Assembly (NCBI RefSeq): GCF_014700075.1
Contig: NZ_JACXBU010000007.1
Location: forward strand, 62,001-126,000
Origin: Pseudomonas sp. JM0905a
Lineage (GTDB): Bacteria > Pseudomonadota > Gammaproteobacteria > Pseudomonadales > Pseudomonadaceae
DNA length: 64,000 nt
Direction: 5' to 3'
The notes beneath the pieces are model-generated. The model saw only the letters and a program-made list of their open reading frames with translations, was not told the origin of the DNA and made no database searches. How positions within the stretch are numbered: the stretch's first letter is position 1; every line of letters starts with the position of its first letter. Made by a program: the position numbers and the translations under genes. Of this stretch, positions 34,927-42,881 are shown piece after piece.

Positions 34927-35658
34927 ATGCGCATAATGATTTCGCAGGCGATCCTCTGCGCCTCAGTTCTGGCTGCGGACAATGCGTCTGCTGTTTCCCT
35001 CGGCGGCGGTTTTGATCTTGAGCTTGAGCTCACCGCAGTTAGTGATTACCGCTCTTACGGTATCTCCCAGACCCTGGGCGATCCCACTCTTCAAACCAGC
35101 GCTACTTTGGTCTCGCCGATTGGCGCCTATATCGGTGTATGGGCGTCAGGAGTGGATTTCGGTGAGGGCACAAAGTCCAGCCGTGAGGCTGATTACTATG
35201 CAGGCTGGTATTTCCCTATCGGGGAGGATCTGCTGGTTGATATTGGCTGGCTGAAATACACCTATGACAAGGATAGCTATCTCAACCAGTCCGGTTACTA
35301 CGCCAGCCTCTACTACAAGGGCTTCGCGCTCGACCTCAAGCACTCTGACAACCTTTACGGCGACCAGACAAATAGCTATGTCGCGCTGTCCTATGAATAC
35401 CCCTTCAATGACAGCACTCGGATTAATGTTCGCTACGGGGTGATGGACTTCAAGGATGAAGTGATCTTCTCCGCCAGTGGTGATTCGCGCTCGAAGTACG
35501 CCGAGTGGGAGGCTCGAATCGAGAAGGACTATTGGGGGGCTACTTGGAAGGCGAGCCTGATCGATACCGACATGTCCGCAACGGAGTGCATGAATATGTC
35601 CGGCTATGATGACCTGTGTAGCGCAAGCCTCGTGCTCAGTGCCACCAAGCTCTTCTAG
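34927..35658 (+). CDS. TorF-family putative porin (Gcw_chp family)
   Basis: 243 residues. A signal peptide (about 1-22, ending NASA) is followed by a beta-strand-rich domain with alternating aromatic residues (SDYRSYGISQTLGDPTLQTS, YYASLYYKGFALDLKHSDN) and a C-terminal Phe, fitting a small outer-membrane barrel of the TIGR02001/TorF group. Two Cys near the C-terminus could form a disulfide. It lies 63 bases after the esterase and 34 before the AraC gene, in the same direction. A channel for the esterase product is a reasonable inference. Confidence 0.82.
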   Translation: MRIMISQAILCASVLAADNASAVSLGGGFDLELELTAVSDYRSYGISQTLGDPTLQTSATLVSPIGAYIGVWASGVDFGEGTKSSREADYYAGWYFPIGEDLLVDIGWLKYTYDKDSYLNQSGYYASLYYKGFALDLKHSDNLYGDQTNSYVALSYEYPFNDSTRINVRYGVMDFKDEVIFSASGDSRSKYAEWEARIEKDYWGATWKASLIDTDMSATECMNMSGYDDLCSASLVLSATKLF

Positions 35659-35692
35659 CCGGTAAGGACTGGAGGGGAACGCCCCCTCCAGG

Positions 35693-36490
35693 ATGTTTAT
35701 GAACAACGATCCTTTGCATCAAAGCCTTTTTGTGGGTGCCGACTGGTTACTGTACGCCGGTTACGACGGCTATCAGCATTCGGAGATGTTGGCCCCGGCT
35801 GTGCTCATCGCTCAGCCAGGTCACACCATCATGTGCCACATAGATGGGCAGGTTGAGATCACTTCTGCTGGTCTGCTTCATCAGGCTGGGAAGTGGAGCT
35901 ACGCCAATGCCGTTGGCTTCGTCATTCTGTACTTTGACCCGGTATCGGACGTGGGGCGGCAGATTCAGTCTGTCGAGAATGGGGGCTGCCCATTCGATAT
36001 CTCACTAAACGGTGTCGGCTGGGAGGAGGTTTATTTTCAGCGGCTTCTTGAAGGGCAGGTCTCTGCGGCAGAGGCTGCGCAGTTGGTCGACCTGATTCGC
36101 AGGGCGATTGTTTCTACGCACCAGATTGCCGAGTTGGATCGGCGACTGATGTCGGCGTCGCAACAGCTTACAGCTAACCCTGCTGGAAGACTCAATCTGA
36201 AGAGTCTGGCATCAGCGAATCAGTTGTCCCCTGAGCGACTGCGCCATCTGTTCAAGCAGCAGATCGGAATGACGCTGTCCAAGTACAAATCATGGCGGCA
36301 ACTACACGACATGTGCCTGCACCTGGCGGAGAGCTATGGACGGTCGTTCCAGTGGAATACCAGTGATGCGATCAAGCATGCCGGCTTTTATGACGACGCG
36401 CATGGCCTTCGCACGCTGAGCCATTATTTTGGGCCACGCAGCTCGATGACGGAAACGCCGATACACCTCATCAACTGCTTGGAGCGGTGA
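35693..36490 (+). CDS. AraC-family transcriptional regulator
   Basis: 265 residues. The N-terminal ~150 residues have a cupin-like look (WLLYAGYDGYQHSEMLAPAV). The C-terminal AraC DNA-binding domain covers about 165-260: LASANQLSPERLRHLFKQQIGMTLSKYKSWRQL as first helix-turn-helix and IKHAGFYDDAHGLRTLSHYFG as second. ATG 35693 or 35699 may be the start; AGGGGAAC and CCAGG lie upstream. It is the third gene of the esterase-porin block and may regulate it. Less GC-rich than the surrounding core genes. Confidence 0.85.
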   Translation: MFMNNDPLHQSLFVGADWLLYAGYDGYQHSEMLAPAVLIAQPGHTIMCHIDGQVEITSAGLLHQAGKWSYANAVGFVILYFDPVSDVGRQIQSVENGGCPFDISLNGVGWEEVYFQRLLEGQVSAAEAAQLVDLIRRAIVSTHQIAELDRRLMSASQQLTANPAGRLNLKSLASANQLSPERLRHLFKQQIGMTLSKYKSWRQLHDMCLHLAESYGRSFQWNTSDAIKHAGFYDDAHGLRTLSHYFGPRSSMTETPIHLINCLER

Positions 36491-36541
36491 CTTGATGGCT
36501 GCGCGCGCAATAGCTACTCCGAAGTAAACCCTTTGGAGCTT

Positions 36542-36563
36542 GGGCGGGTAACCGCCCTTTTTT
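36542..36563 (+). terminator. Rho-independent terminator after the AraC gene
   Basis: The stem GGGCGG-GTAA-CCGCCC is followed by a six-base T-run, 52 bases after the AraC stop. Confidence 0.88.
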
Positions 36564-36643
36564 ATTCGAGCGCCTCAGAATCTCTATCGCCTCGTCCAAT
36601 TTTTCTGGATCCTTGTAGTGGTCAACCCGTCCCGGACAGTGGG

Positions 36644-36775
36644 TTAAGTTTTTCTTCGGCACGGCGGGCGGCAGCATGTCCAGCCAATTACTCGGCGTGC
36701 ATGCAGATCCAACACCACCGCGAAGTATTTCAAGCGGCCTTGGGCCCAGAGATCCTCGACTCTGGTTGAACAGCT
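36644..36775 (-). pseudogene. IS3-type transposase (OrfB) remnant
   Basis: On the minus strand a short frame reads DLWAQGRLKYFAVVLDLHA, then RRVIGWTCCRPP, and stops at 36644-36646. The segment YFAVVLDLHARRVIGW matches the rve integrase core around the second acidic residue of IS3-family OrfB transposases. Only about 40 residues remain and no terminal inverted repeats were found, so this is an inactive scrap left by an insertion sequence. Confidence 0.5.
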
Positions 36776-36863
36776 AATTGACTTTGGCTGCTCAGGGCAA
36801 CCCGGCGCTGCGACAGACTGCTTAGCTGCGCTAGTCCTGAGACTCAGGGGCTAGCTTGGGAAT

Positions 36864-36921
36864 GTCCGCTTCTGGCCGATTGCTGCCCTTCATGACAGGC
36901 AGCTAACGGCCAGAAGCGGAC
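36864..36921. repeat. Palindromic intergenic repeat (15-bp inverted arms)
   Basis: GTCCGCTTCTGGCCG (36864-36878) and its exact reverse complement CGGCCAGAAGCGGAC (36907-36921) flank a centre that itself holds a shorter pair, GCTGCC (36882-36887) and GGCAGC (36898-36903), so the whole can fold as a long cruciform. Related right-arm copies occur at 53329-53343 and 56498-56512. The element closes the AT-richer block that begins near 33.1 kb. Confidence 0.7.
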
Positions 36922-36964
36922 GCTTCTAGCCGTTTGTACGGGTAGAGCCTTGGAACACCAGGGA

Positions 36965-37966
36965 CTATTCACTCACCAATCGAATTACCGTCTTACCCTT
37001 GCCGCGACCTTCAGCGACCTGGCGAAATGCCTCGTTGACCTCATCCAGTGCAAAGTGCTGCGGATCCACCCGGATCGTCAGTTGCCCGGCATCGGCCAGC
37101 ATCGCCGCCTCGCGCAGGATGGCCCCATGATGTTCGCGTCCCTGGCCGGTGAGCAGCGGCGTGAGGGTGAATACGCCCGAGTAGGTGGCGCTCTTGAACG
37201 ACAGCGGCGCGAGGCTGTGCTGGCCCCAGCCGAGGCAGCTCAGCACGTGCCCGATATAAGGCTTCACGGCCTGAAAGGATGCATCCAGCGTGCTGCCGCC
37301 TACGGTGTCGTAGACGATGTCGAAACCCTCACCGGCCGTGTACTGCTCGACATAGGACTCCACGCTCTGCGCCTGGTAGTCGATGGCCGTGGCCCCCAGC
37401 GAGCGAATGAAATCGAGACTTGCAGCCGAACCGGTTGCATAGACCTCGGCTCCACGCGCCTTGGCCAGCTGCACGGCGACTTGGCCGACGCCCCCTGCGC
37501 CGCCATGGATCAGTACTCGCTGGCCGGCACGAACATTGGCGCGATCCACCAAGCCTTCCCAGGCGGTGATGAACACCAGCGGCAGTGCGGCCGCCTCTTG
37601 CATGCCAAGTGCGTGCGGCTTTGCCGCGATCAGCCGTGCATCCACGGCGATGTACTCGGCCATGGTGCCCTGGGCGCCGCCGATACCGCCGGCCATGCCG
37701 AAGACCTCCTGGCCAGTGGTGAAGCCTTCGACCGCCTCGCCCAACTCGACGACCGTGCCAGCGAGGTCCAGGCCGAGCACCGCCGGTAGCGCCTGGCGGG
37801 CATGCGCCCCTGCCCCCGTGGCGATTTTGGTATCGAGGGGATTGACCCCCGCGGCGTGAACCCTGACCAGGACCTGCCCCTTGCCGGGAACAGGGCGGGT
37901 GATGTGGCGCACGGCCAGTGGGGCCTGGGCGGACTCGGCGATAGCGGCAAGCATGGTCTGATTCAT
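36965..37966 (-). CDS. Zinc-independent quinone oxidoreductase (zeta-crystallin-like MDR)
   Basis: 333 residues of the medium-chain dehydrogenase/reductase superfamily. The N-terminal GroES-like domain shows VRVHAAGVNPLDTKIATG and LGLDLAGTVVELGEAV without the structural zinc cysteines. The nucleotide-binding domain shows HGGAGGVGQVAVQLAKARGAEVYATG, the NADPH-binding form. It probably reduces quinones or activated alkenes in the cytosol. It is divergent from the LysR gene at 38068 with about 100 bases between, so that regulator is the likely controller. Confidence 0.9.
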   Translation of the reverse strand: MNQTMLAAIAESAQAPLAVRHITRPVPGKGQVLVRVHAAGVNPLDTKIATGAGAHARQALPAVLGLDLAGTVVELGEAVEGFTTGQEVFGMAGGIGGAQGTMAEYIAVDARLIAAKPHALGMQEAAALPLVFITAWEGLVDRANVRAGQRVLIHGGAGGVGQVAVQLAKARGAEVYATGSAASLDFIRSLGATAIDYQAQSVESYVEQYTAGEGFDIVYDTVGGSTLDASFQAVKPYIGHVLSCLGWGQHSLAPLSFKSATYSGVFTLTPLLTGQGREHHGAILREAAMLADAGQLTIRVDPQHFALDEVNEAFRQVAEGRGKGKTVIRLVSE

Positions 37967-38067
37967 GACGGGAACCCCTGATTGAGTGGACGCTTACAGG
38001 TTGCTCCGCCTTCTCCATTCCGATAAGAAGCTAAATTTGCATATCACCTATTCCACAAAGAGACCGA

Positions 38068-38952
38068 ATGACGATGGATCTGTTCGACAGCATGCGCATA
38101 TTCGTACGCGTCGTGGAGCGTGGTTCGTTCTCTGCGGTCGCGCGCGAACTGAACATGGGGCAACCGGCAGTGAGCAAGCAGATCCGAGCCCTGGAGCAGT
38201 ACCTGGGCGGCCCGGTATTCGCACGCAGTACCCGGCACCTGGCCCTGACCGACCAGGGGCAAGGTTTCTACAGGCACTGCCAGGAGATCCTCGGCCAGCT
38301 AGACACAGCCACCCGCAGCTTCGCCAGCGGCCAGGAGCAGATCGCCGGCCCGATGCGGATCGCCGCACCGGTCAGCTACGGCAGGTTGTGCATTGCGCCG
38401 CTGATCGGCACTTTCCTGCAACGCCATCCCGAGGTGCGCATCGACCTGCGCCTGAGCGACCAAAACGAAGACCTGCTGAAAGAAAATATCGACCTGGCGA
38501 TCCGCATTGGCGTGTTGAAGAGCGAGGGCCTCGTAGCCGTGTCCCTCGGCACCAGCAGGCGACGGGTGTTTGCCTCACCCGCATACCTGCAGCGCCACGG
38601 TCTGCCGCGCGAGCCCTCCGAACTGGCAGGCCACAACTGCATCGCGTTCACCTTGCTGGAGCATTACGACCACTGGCACTTCAGCCGCGGTGCGCAAGCG
38701 CTGGAAGTCGCCATCAAAGGCAACGTCACCAGCAACAGCAGCGAAGCCATCCGCGAAATGGTCATCGGCGGCCTGGGCATTTCCCTTTCGCCAGAATGGC
38801 TGTTCGCCGCGGATATCGAACAGGGCAACGTGTGCAGCCTGCTCGACGATTACCAGACTACCTCGCTGCCGGTCAGCGCCGTGTTCAGCCGTGAACGGCG
38901 GCGCTCGGCGCGGACGCTGGCCTTCATCGATTTCCTCAGGAAGCACTTGTAA
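38068..38952 (+). CDS. LysR-family transcriptional regulator
   Basis: 294 residues. The helix-turn-helix spans about 8-62 (GSFSAVARELNMGQPAVSKQIRALE), followed by a CrgA-type effector domain (AAPVSYGRLCIAPLIGTFL, MVIGGLGISLSPEWL). ATG at 38068 or 38074 may be used. It is divergent from the quinone oxidoreductase gene, the usual layout for a LysR protein and its target. The inducer is unknown; such pairs often respond to quinones or aromatic compounds. Confidence 0.9.
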   Translation: MTMDLFDSMRIFVRVVERGSFSAVARELNMGQPAVSKQIRALEQYLGGPVFARSTRHLALTDQGQGFYRHCQEILGQLDTATRSFASGQEQIAGPMRIAAPVSYGRLCIAPLIGTFLQRHPEVRIDLRLSDQNEDLLKENIDLAIRIGVLKSEGLVAVSLGTSRRRVFASPAYLQRHGLPREPSELAGHNCIAFTLLEHYDHWHFSRGAQALEVAIKGNVTSNSSEAIREMVIGGLGISLSPEWLFAADIEQGNVCSLLDDYQTTSLPVSAVFSRERRRSARTLAFIDFLRKHL

Positions 38953-38999
38953 ATCACCCCGGAGCAATTGCCGTGGCTGGCAGAGCGATCAGCCCGGCC

Positions 39000-39824
39000 T
39001 CACGCCGTATTCTGCTGCAGCCATTCCCTCGGGCTTGTGCCCACTTTGCGGCGAAAGGTGCGGGCCAGCGCGGACGGACTTTCGTAGCCGACCTCATCGG
39101 CGATCAGGGCAATGGGGCGGCCTTCACGCAGGCGTTTCTGCGTCAGACTGATGCGCCAGTTCGCCAGGTAATCGGCTGGGGTGACGCCCACCGTCTCGCG
39201 AAAGTGCGCGGCAAAGCTCGCCCGCGACATGCCCGAGCGGTCCGCCAGTTCCGCGACGGACCAATTGCGCTGCGGCTCGTTGTGCATGCACACCAGCGCG
39301 CGGGACAGCTGGGTATTGGCCAGCCCTGCCATCATTCCCGACGCAATGCTGCGGCTGGCCATCAGGTGGCGAAGTAGCTGAATGACCATCAGCTCGAACA
39401 GGCGATTGAGGATGACATCCCGCCCACACTCGTCGCCAAAGGCTTCTTCGAACAGCCAGTCGAGGGTGCCATCGAGGCCCTGCAGTTCGCGCAGCGGCTT
39501 GATGATGAAGTCCGGCAACGCCAGGGTCAGCGGATTATTGGCGCCGCCATCGAACTGCAGGGTGGCACAGACCAGCTCCGCTGCATCGGCTTCGCTCGCC
39601 AGCAGCTGATGCTCCTGCGGACGCACCGCCAGGATCAGGCTGGGCTCCGTCAGTTCGGTGAGCTGGCCGCGCTTGTCCCTGAAGGCCAGGCGCCCCGAAC
39701 GTAGCAGATGGGCGTGGCCGACGCTGTGCTGTCCATAAAGCCGGGTGGTGCCGCAGAAGCCACCCTGGTGAAACGTGGACGCATGCAGGTTGAAGTGCTT
39801 GAGCAGTGTCGACAGTCGGTCCAT
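39000..39824 (-). CDS. AraC-family transcriptional regulator with cupin-type N-terminus
   Basis: 274 residues starting MDRLSTLLKHFNL (ATG 39824). The N-terminal domain (about 8-170) is the cupin_6 type (GFCGTTRLYGQHSVGHAHLL, RSGRLAFRDKRG). The C-terminal AraC domain (about 180-272) has NWSVAELADRSGMSRASFAAH and ALIADEVGYESPSALARTFR as the two helix-turn-helix units. It is divergent from the AhpD-like/glutaredoxin genes (start 39954), leaving a 129-base shared promoter region, so it probably controls them. Confidence 0.9.
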   Translation of the reverse strand: MDRLSTLLKHFNLHASTFHQGGFCGTTRLYGQHSVGHAHLLRSGRLAFRDKRGQLTELTEPSLILAVRPQEHQLLASEADAAELVCATLQFDGGANNPLTLALPDFIIKPLRELQGLDGTLDWLFEEAFGDECGRDVILNRLFELMVIQLLRHLMASRSIASGMMAGLANTQLSRALVCMHNEPQRNWSVAELADRSGMSRASFAAHFRETVGVTPADYLANWRISLTQKRLREGRPIALIADEVGYESPSALARTFRRKVGTSPREWLQQNTA

Positions 39825-39953
39825 AGCGCGCTCTGATTTAGACGATCTGTTGCATAAGTTCGACGATCTGAATCCGAAAGGAAAGTCTGCCTCCCTAGTA
39901 TGAACGCCAAGCTTGCTCGACAAGCCGGTGAATCAAACGACTGGAGAACTACC

Positions 39954-40472
39954 ATGACTCGCATCGCCGCTCTCTCGCTGGACCAAGCCCCTGTTGCCTC
40001 GCGCGCTGCCCTCGAAGGCGTGCAAAAGGGCCTCGGCTTCATCCCCAACGCATTCAAGACCCTCGCCCACTCCCCCGCCGCACTCACTGGCTACCTGGGC
40101 CTCGCCCAAGCGCTGGGCAGAAGCTCCCTGAGCGCCGCCGAACGGGAAGTCGTCGCCCTCGCCGCCTCGGAAATCAATGGTTGCGACTACTGCCTGACCG
40201 CACACGCCTACTTTGGCGCCAAGGCGGGCTTGAGCGATGAAGCCATTAGCCAAGCCCGTAGCGGGACACTCAGCGCGGTCGCAGCGCTGGCGCATCAGAT
40301 CACCGCAAGCCGCGGCCAATTGAGTGACGAGCAAATTGCTGCAGCGCGCGAGGCCGGTCTTGGCGATAGCAAGATCGTCGAGGTGGTGGCGCAGGTCACG
40401 CTGCTGACCCTGACCAACTACCTGAACAACATCGCCACAACCGATATCGACTTCCCGCCGTCGGCAAGCTAG
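39954..40472 (+). CDS. AhpD-like/carboxymuconolactone decarboxylase family protein
   Basis: 172 residues, all-alpha, cytosolic. The peroxidase-type active-site motif is complete: an upstream Glu in AEREVVALAASEINGCDYC and the CxxCxxxH pattern in CDYCLTAH, as in AhpD. Such proteins reduce peroxides or relay thiol electrons. I start at ATG 39954 with GGAG upstream. The next gene, 12 bases on, is a glutaredoxin, which would be a sensible electron donor. An AraC regulator is divergent. Confidence 0.88.
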   Translation: MTRIAALSLDQAPVASRAALEGVQKGLGFIPNAFKTLAHSPAALTGYLGLAQALGRSSLSAAEREVVALAASEINGCDYCLTAHAYFGAKAGLSDEAISQARSGTLSAVAALAHQITASRGQLSDEQIAAAREAGLGDSKIVEVVAQVTLLTLTNYLNNIATTDIDFPPSAS

Positions 40473-40484
40473 GAGGAAAACGCC

Positions 40485-40739
40485 ATGAGCCAAGTGACCA
40501 TCTACACCACCCAGCACTGCCCCTACTGCGTGAGCGCCAAGCGACTGCTATCCAGCAAGGGGGTCACGCCCGTCGAAATCAACGTTGAAGCGTCGCCCCA
40601 GCACCTCGCAGAGATGCTGCAGCGCTCGCGGCGCAGAACCGTTCCGCAGATCTTCGTAGGTGATGTGCATGTCGGCGGTTTCGACGACCTGGCCAGCCTC
40701 GATCAAAAGGGCGGGCTCGATGCTCTGCTTCACAGCTGA
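40485..40739 (+). CDS. grxC: Glutaredoxin 3 (GrxC type)
   Basis: 84 residues, the full length of a bacterial glutaredoxin 3. The redox motif CPYC lies at about 12-15, with the cis-Pro segment RRTVPQIFVGDVHVGGFDDL for glutathione binding. It is co-transcribed with the AhpD-like gene (12-base gap, AGGAGG upstream). It is probably an accessory paralogue, since its operon context is peroxide reduction. A terminator follows. Confidence 0.9.
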   Translation: MSQVTIYTTQHCPYCVSAKRLLSSKGVTPVEINVEASPQHLAEMLQRSRRRTVPQIFVGDVHVGGFDDLASLDQKGGLDALLHS

Positions 40740-40749
40740 CGAGCAAGCG

Positions 40750-40785
40750 TGCTCCGGAACGGGACTCCGTCCGGAGCATTATTTC
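40750..40785 (+). terminator. Rho-independent terminator after grxC
   Basis: A nine-base stem, TGCTCCGGA (40750-40758) with TCCGGAGCA (40770-40778), is followed by TTATTT. Confidence 0.75.
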
Positions 40786-41204
40786 ATCCAGTGCCATCTC
40801 GCGGCGATAACCAAACCCGAATTCAAATGCGCGAAACGCGGTGTTCTTGGACAGCTGTCAGCCAAGACTAACCATCGAGTATCGGTTGATATGCGCTAGT
40901 GCGAGATAGGCCTGAGTGACTGCTTTAGGCCGTTCGATGCAGGATGTTTTCGATAGTGTGCCGACCGCAGCGATCTCCCGCCGTAGGCGCGGTATCGCGC
41001 GGCGGCCCAAATTAGTGGCACGGCCAACTTCGATGCACCACGCGCCCAGTAGGCGCTGGGGACCAAGGGAACAGCCCGACAGCACGATCTCCGCTGCCTG
41101 CGCCGCTTATACCTGGCCGGGGCCCATCGCAGGCGCTTCCTTGCGCCCACTACGACAGGAACATCTTCAGAGGATCGTGCTTTGCTTGGATACCAGGCGA
41201 CGGA
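40786..41204. other. Gene-poor gap, possibly a degraded minus-strand gene
   Basis: No intact gene is seen. On the minus strand short frames overlap (for example a stretch reading ERPKAVTQAYLALAHINRY near 40870-40935) and may be remnants of one decayed gene, but I cannot identify it. The minus-strand sigma54 operon ends at 41205 on one side and the grxC terminator lies on the other; no clear terminator for the operon was found. Confidence 0.3.
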
Positions 41205-41939
41205 TCAACAGAAAGCTATCTGATCGCCAGAGCCCTTGTCGGGTGACCATGCCTCCCAAGGAGCTTCAAACCACTCAGCGAGGCTTTTCGCTTCCTGCCA
41301 CGCGGGAGCCAACCACTCCTCCAGAGACACGTGGCTGGCAGCTCGACATCGTTGCTCCAGACCACAGCTCTGGTAGAAGCGATTGACCACGCCGACCATG
41401 GCCTCTCGCTGGTCCTCGAACAGGATTGCGCCATGAACCAGCACCACCAGGCGATTATCTGCTGCACGCCGCCGCCAACGTTGCGCGGTTCCCACCAGCT
41501 TGCGGCGCCCCAGGGTCACGTTGAACCGACCGTCACAGAACGCGCCGGGAACCTCCCCGAGGCCAGGTAGCAGCCCCATGCCGCGCAACCACTGGCAGAT
41601 GGGTTCACACAGTCGCAGATAGGCAGCCTCTATCCGCGACTGTTCGTCGTCCTCCAGCGACACGCCATAGGCCAAGGCCACATTGAGCACCGCAGGTGAC
41701 TGCGGTACCGGTTCGCCACCGGTGTCTCGCAATGCGATAGGCCAGCCCAACGCGGCACAGCTGATGTCTGCCGTCATGAACCCCGGAAGCCGGCTCAGCC
41801 TGCGGGGCATGACCAAGGCAGAATCAGAGGGCCGCCATAACAACACGCCCCACTCTTCCTCGCCGGCGTGCACACGGTCGAACAGCTGCCGCTCAGCTTC
41901 CAGGCCAGCCTCGACACTGACACGCCAGATCTGGCTCAT
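41205..41939 (-). CDS. Lipoate-protein ligase-like protein (LplA/LipM fold)
   Basis: 244 residues of the biotin/lipoate ligase fold. Recognisable segments are WGVLLWRPSDSALVMPRRL, LRDTGGEPVPQSPAVLNVAL (a variant of the RRxxGGG pocket, with E for the third Gly) and GAFCDGRFNVTLGRRKLVGTAQRW, which carries the lipoyl-AMP-contacting Lys. It overlaps the E2 gene by four bases (ATGA), so it is translationally coupled. It is the last gene of the sigma54 operon and probably lipoylates the free-standing lipoyl domain at 42644. An octanoyltransferase role is also possible. Confidence 0.8.
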   Translation of the reverse strand: MSQIWRVSVEAGLEAERQLFDRVHAGEEEWGVLLWRPSDSALVMPRRLSRLPGFMTADISCAALGWPIALRDTGGEPVPQSPAVLNVALAYGVSLEDDEQSRIEAAYLRLCEPICQWLRGMGLLPGLGEVPGAFCDGRFNVTLGRRKLVGTAQRWRRRAADNRLVVLVHGAILFEDQREAMVGVVNRFYQSCGLEQRCRAASHVSLEEWLAPAWQEAKSLAEWFEAPWEAWSPDKGSGDQIAFC

Positions 41940-42640
41940 GACAGTTCGCCTCCTTCGATTCGCTGGCACAGGTCATCGATGAAGTCCGCGGCAGGTGCGC
42001 CGTTGACAGCCCGGTGATCGAAGGTCAGCGACAGCCCCATGAAATCGCGCTCCACCAACGAACCATCGGTGTCCCGTTGTAGACGACGCTGGACGCCTCC
42101 TAGTCCGATGATGGCCACCTGGGGAACATTGAGAATGGGGGTAAAAAAACGCACCCGCGACAGCCCCAGGTTGGTCACGGTCACCGTGGCACCCGTTAGC
42201 TCCTTCACCGAGAGTTTTCCGGACAGTGCCTTGTCCACCAGGGCCCGGCGTGCCAGCGCCAGGCCCTCCGCATCCAGCTGATCGGCATCGAACAGTGCAG
42301 GCGCCACCAGGAGATCGTCCGGCAGCGGGATCGCCAACCCCAAATGCACCGAACCGTGCCGCGTGATCTGATTATCCGTCAGGGTTGCATTGAGTCCCGG
42401 ATGGTCCTTCAGGGTTCGTACGATCTCGAACAGCAGCAGGTCCTGAAGCGACACCACGCTACCCGCAGCCTTCAGCTCCGCTCTTTTAGCCTGAAGGGCA
42501 GTCAGTTCGCACTCAGCATGGTGAGTGAGTTGTGCTGCGGTCTGCAGGCTCTCGCTCATCTTCGCAGCGATCATTTTTCGCATGCCTTTCAAGGGCACGG
42601 TGCTACCGGTACCGGCAGCTGGAGTCTGCATTTGCCCCAT
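41936..42640 (-). CDS. 2-oxoacid dehydrogenase E2 catalytic core without lipoyl domain
   Basis: 234 residues covering only the acyltransferase core (2-oxoacid_dh family): VPLKGMRKMIAAKMSES at the N-terminus, VTVTNLGLSRVRFFTPILN in the middle and the active-site region DHRAVNGAPAADF. Family members have HxxxDG; here the motif reads His209-Arg-Ala-Val-Asn213-Gly, with Asn in place of Asp. No lipoyl or subunit-binding domain is present; a separate lipoyl protein is encoded three bases upstream (42644). It transfers an acyl group from lipoate to CoA in the cytosol. The N-terminal 15 residues look like a residual linker. Confidence 0.88.
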   Translation of the reverse strand: MGQMQTPAAGTGSTVPLKGMRKMIAAKMSESLQTAAQLTHHAECELTALQAKRAELKAAGSVVSLQDLLLFEIVRTLKDHPGLNATLTDNQITRHGSVHLGLAIPLPDDLLVAPALFDADQLDAEGLALARRALVDKALSGKLSVKELTGATVTVTNLGLSRVRFFTPILNVPQVAIIGLGGVQRRLQRDTDGSLVERDFMGLSLTFDHRAVNGAPAADFIDDLCQRIEGGELS

Positions 42641-42643
42641 GGC

Positions 42644-42877
42644 TCACTCCACCAATCCGATGGTCGCGCCCTTACCGACCACCGCGTCTTCTTCTTCCAG
42701 GATCTTCAGCAAACCGGAAGCGGGAGCCTCGATCTCGAATTGCGCCTTCTCAGACATGATCTCGGCCACCAGGTCGCCCTGGCCAACTTCGGCGCCGTCA
42801 CTGACCAGCCAGGAGGTGATCACGGCTTCGGCATCGCCTTCCCAGAGGTCGGTTGGAATCAGGATTGGGTTAGACAT
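42644..42877 (-). CDS. Free-standing lipoyl-carrier domain protein
   Basis: 77 residues, almost exactly one biotinyl/lipoyl attachment domain. The lipoyl Lys is Lys44 in EIMSEKAQFEI, with the flanking strands WLVSDGAEVGQGDLVAEI and EIEAPASGLLKILEEEDAVV. In most complexes this domain is fused to E2; here it is its own gene, three bases before E2 and four bases after the E1-beta stop. It would shuttle acyl groups between E1 and the E2 core and needs a lipoate ligase or lipoyl synthase; candidates are encoded at 41205 and (decayed) 52651. Confidence 0.92.
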   Translation of the reverse strand: MSNPILIPTDLWEGDAEAVITSWLVSDGAEVGQGDLVAEIMSEKAQFEIEAPASGLLKILEEEDAVVGKGATIGLVE

Positions 42878-42881
42878 GGTG

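Noticed and set aside
36471-36677. A small minus-strand gene (68 codons) after the AraC gene
   Set aside because: It covers a strong terminator and runs beside the transposase remnant; no ribosome-binding site or coding character was seen.
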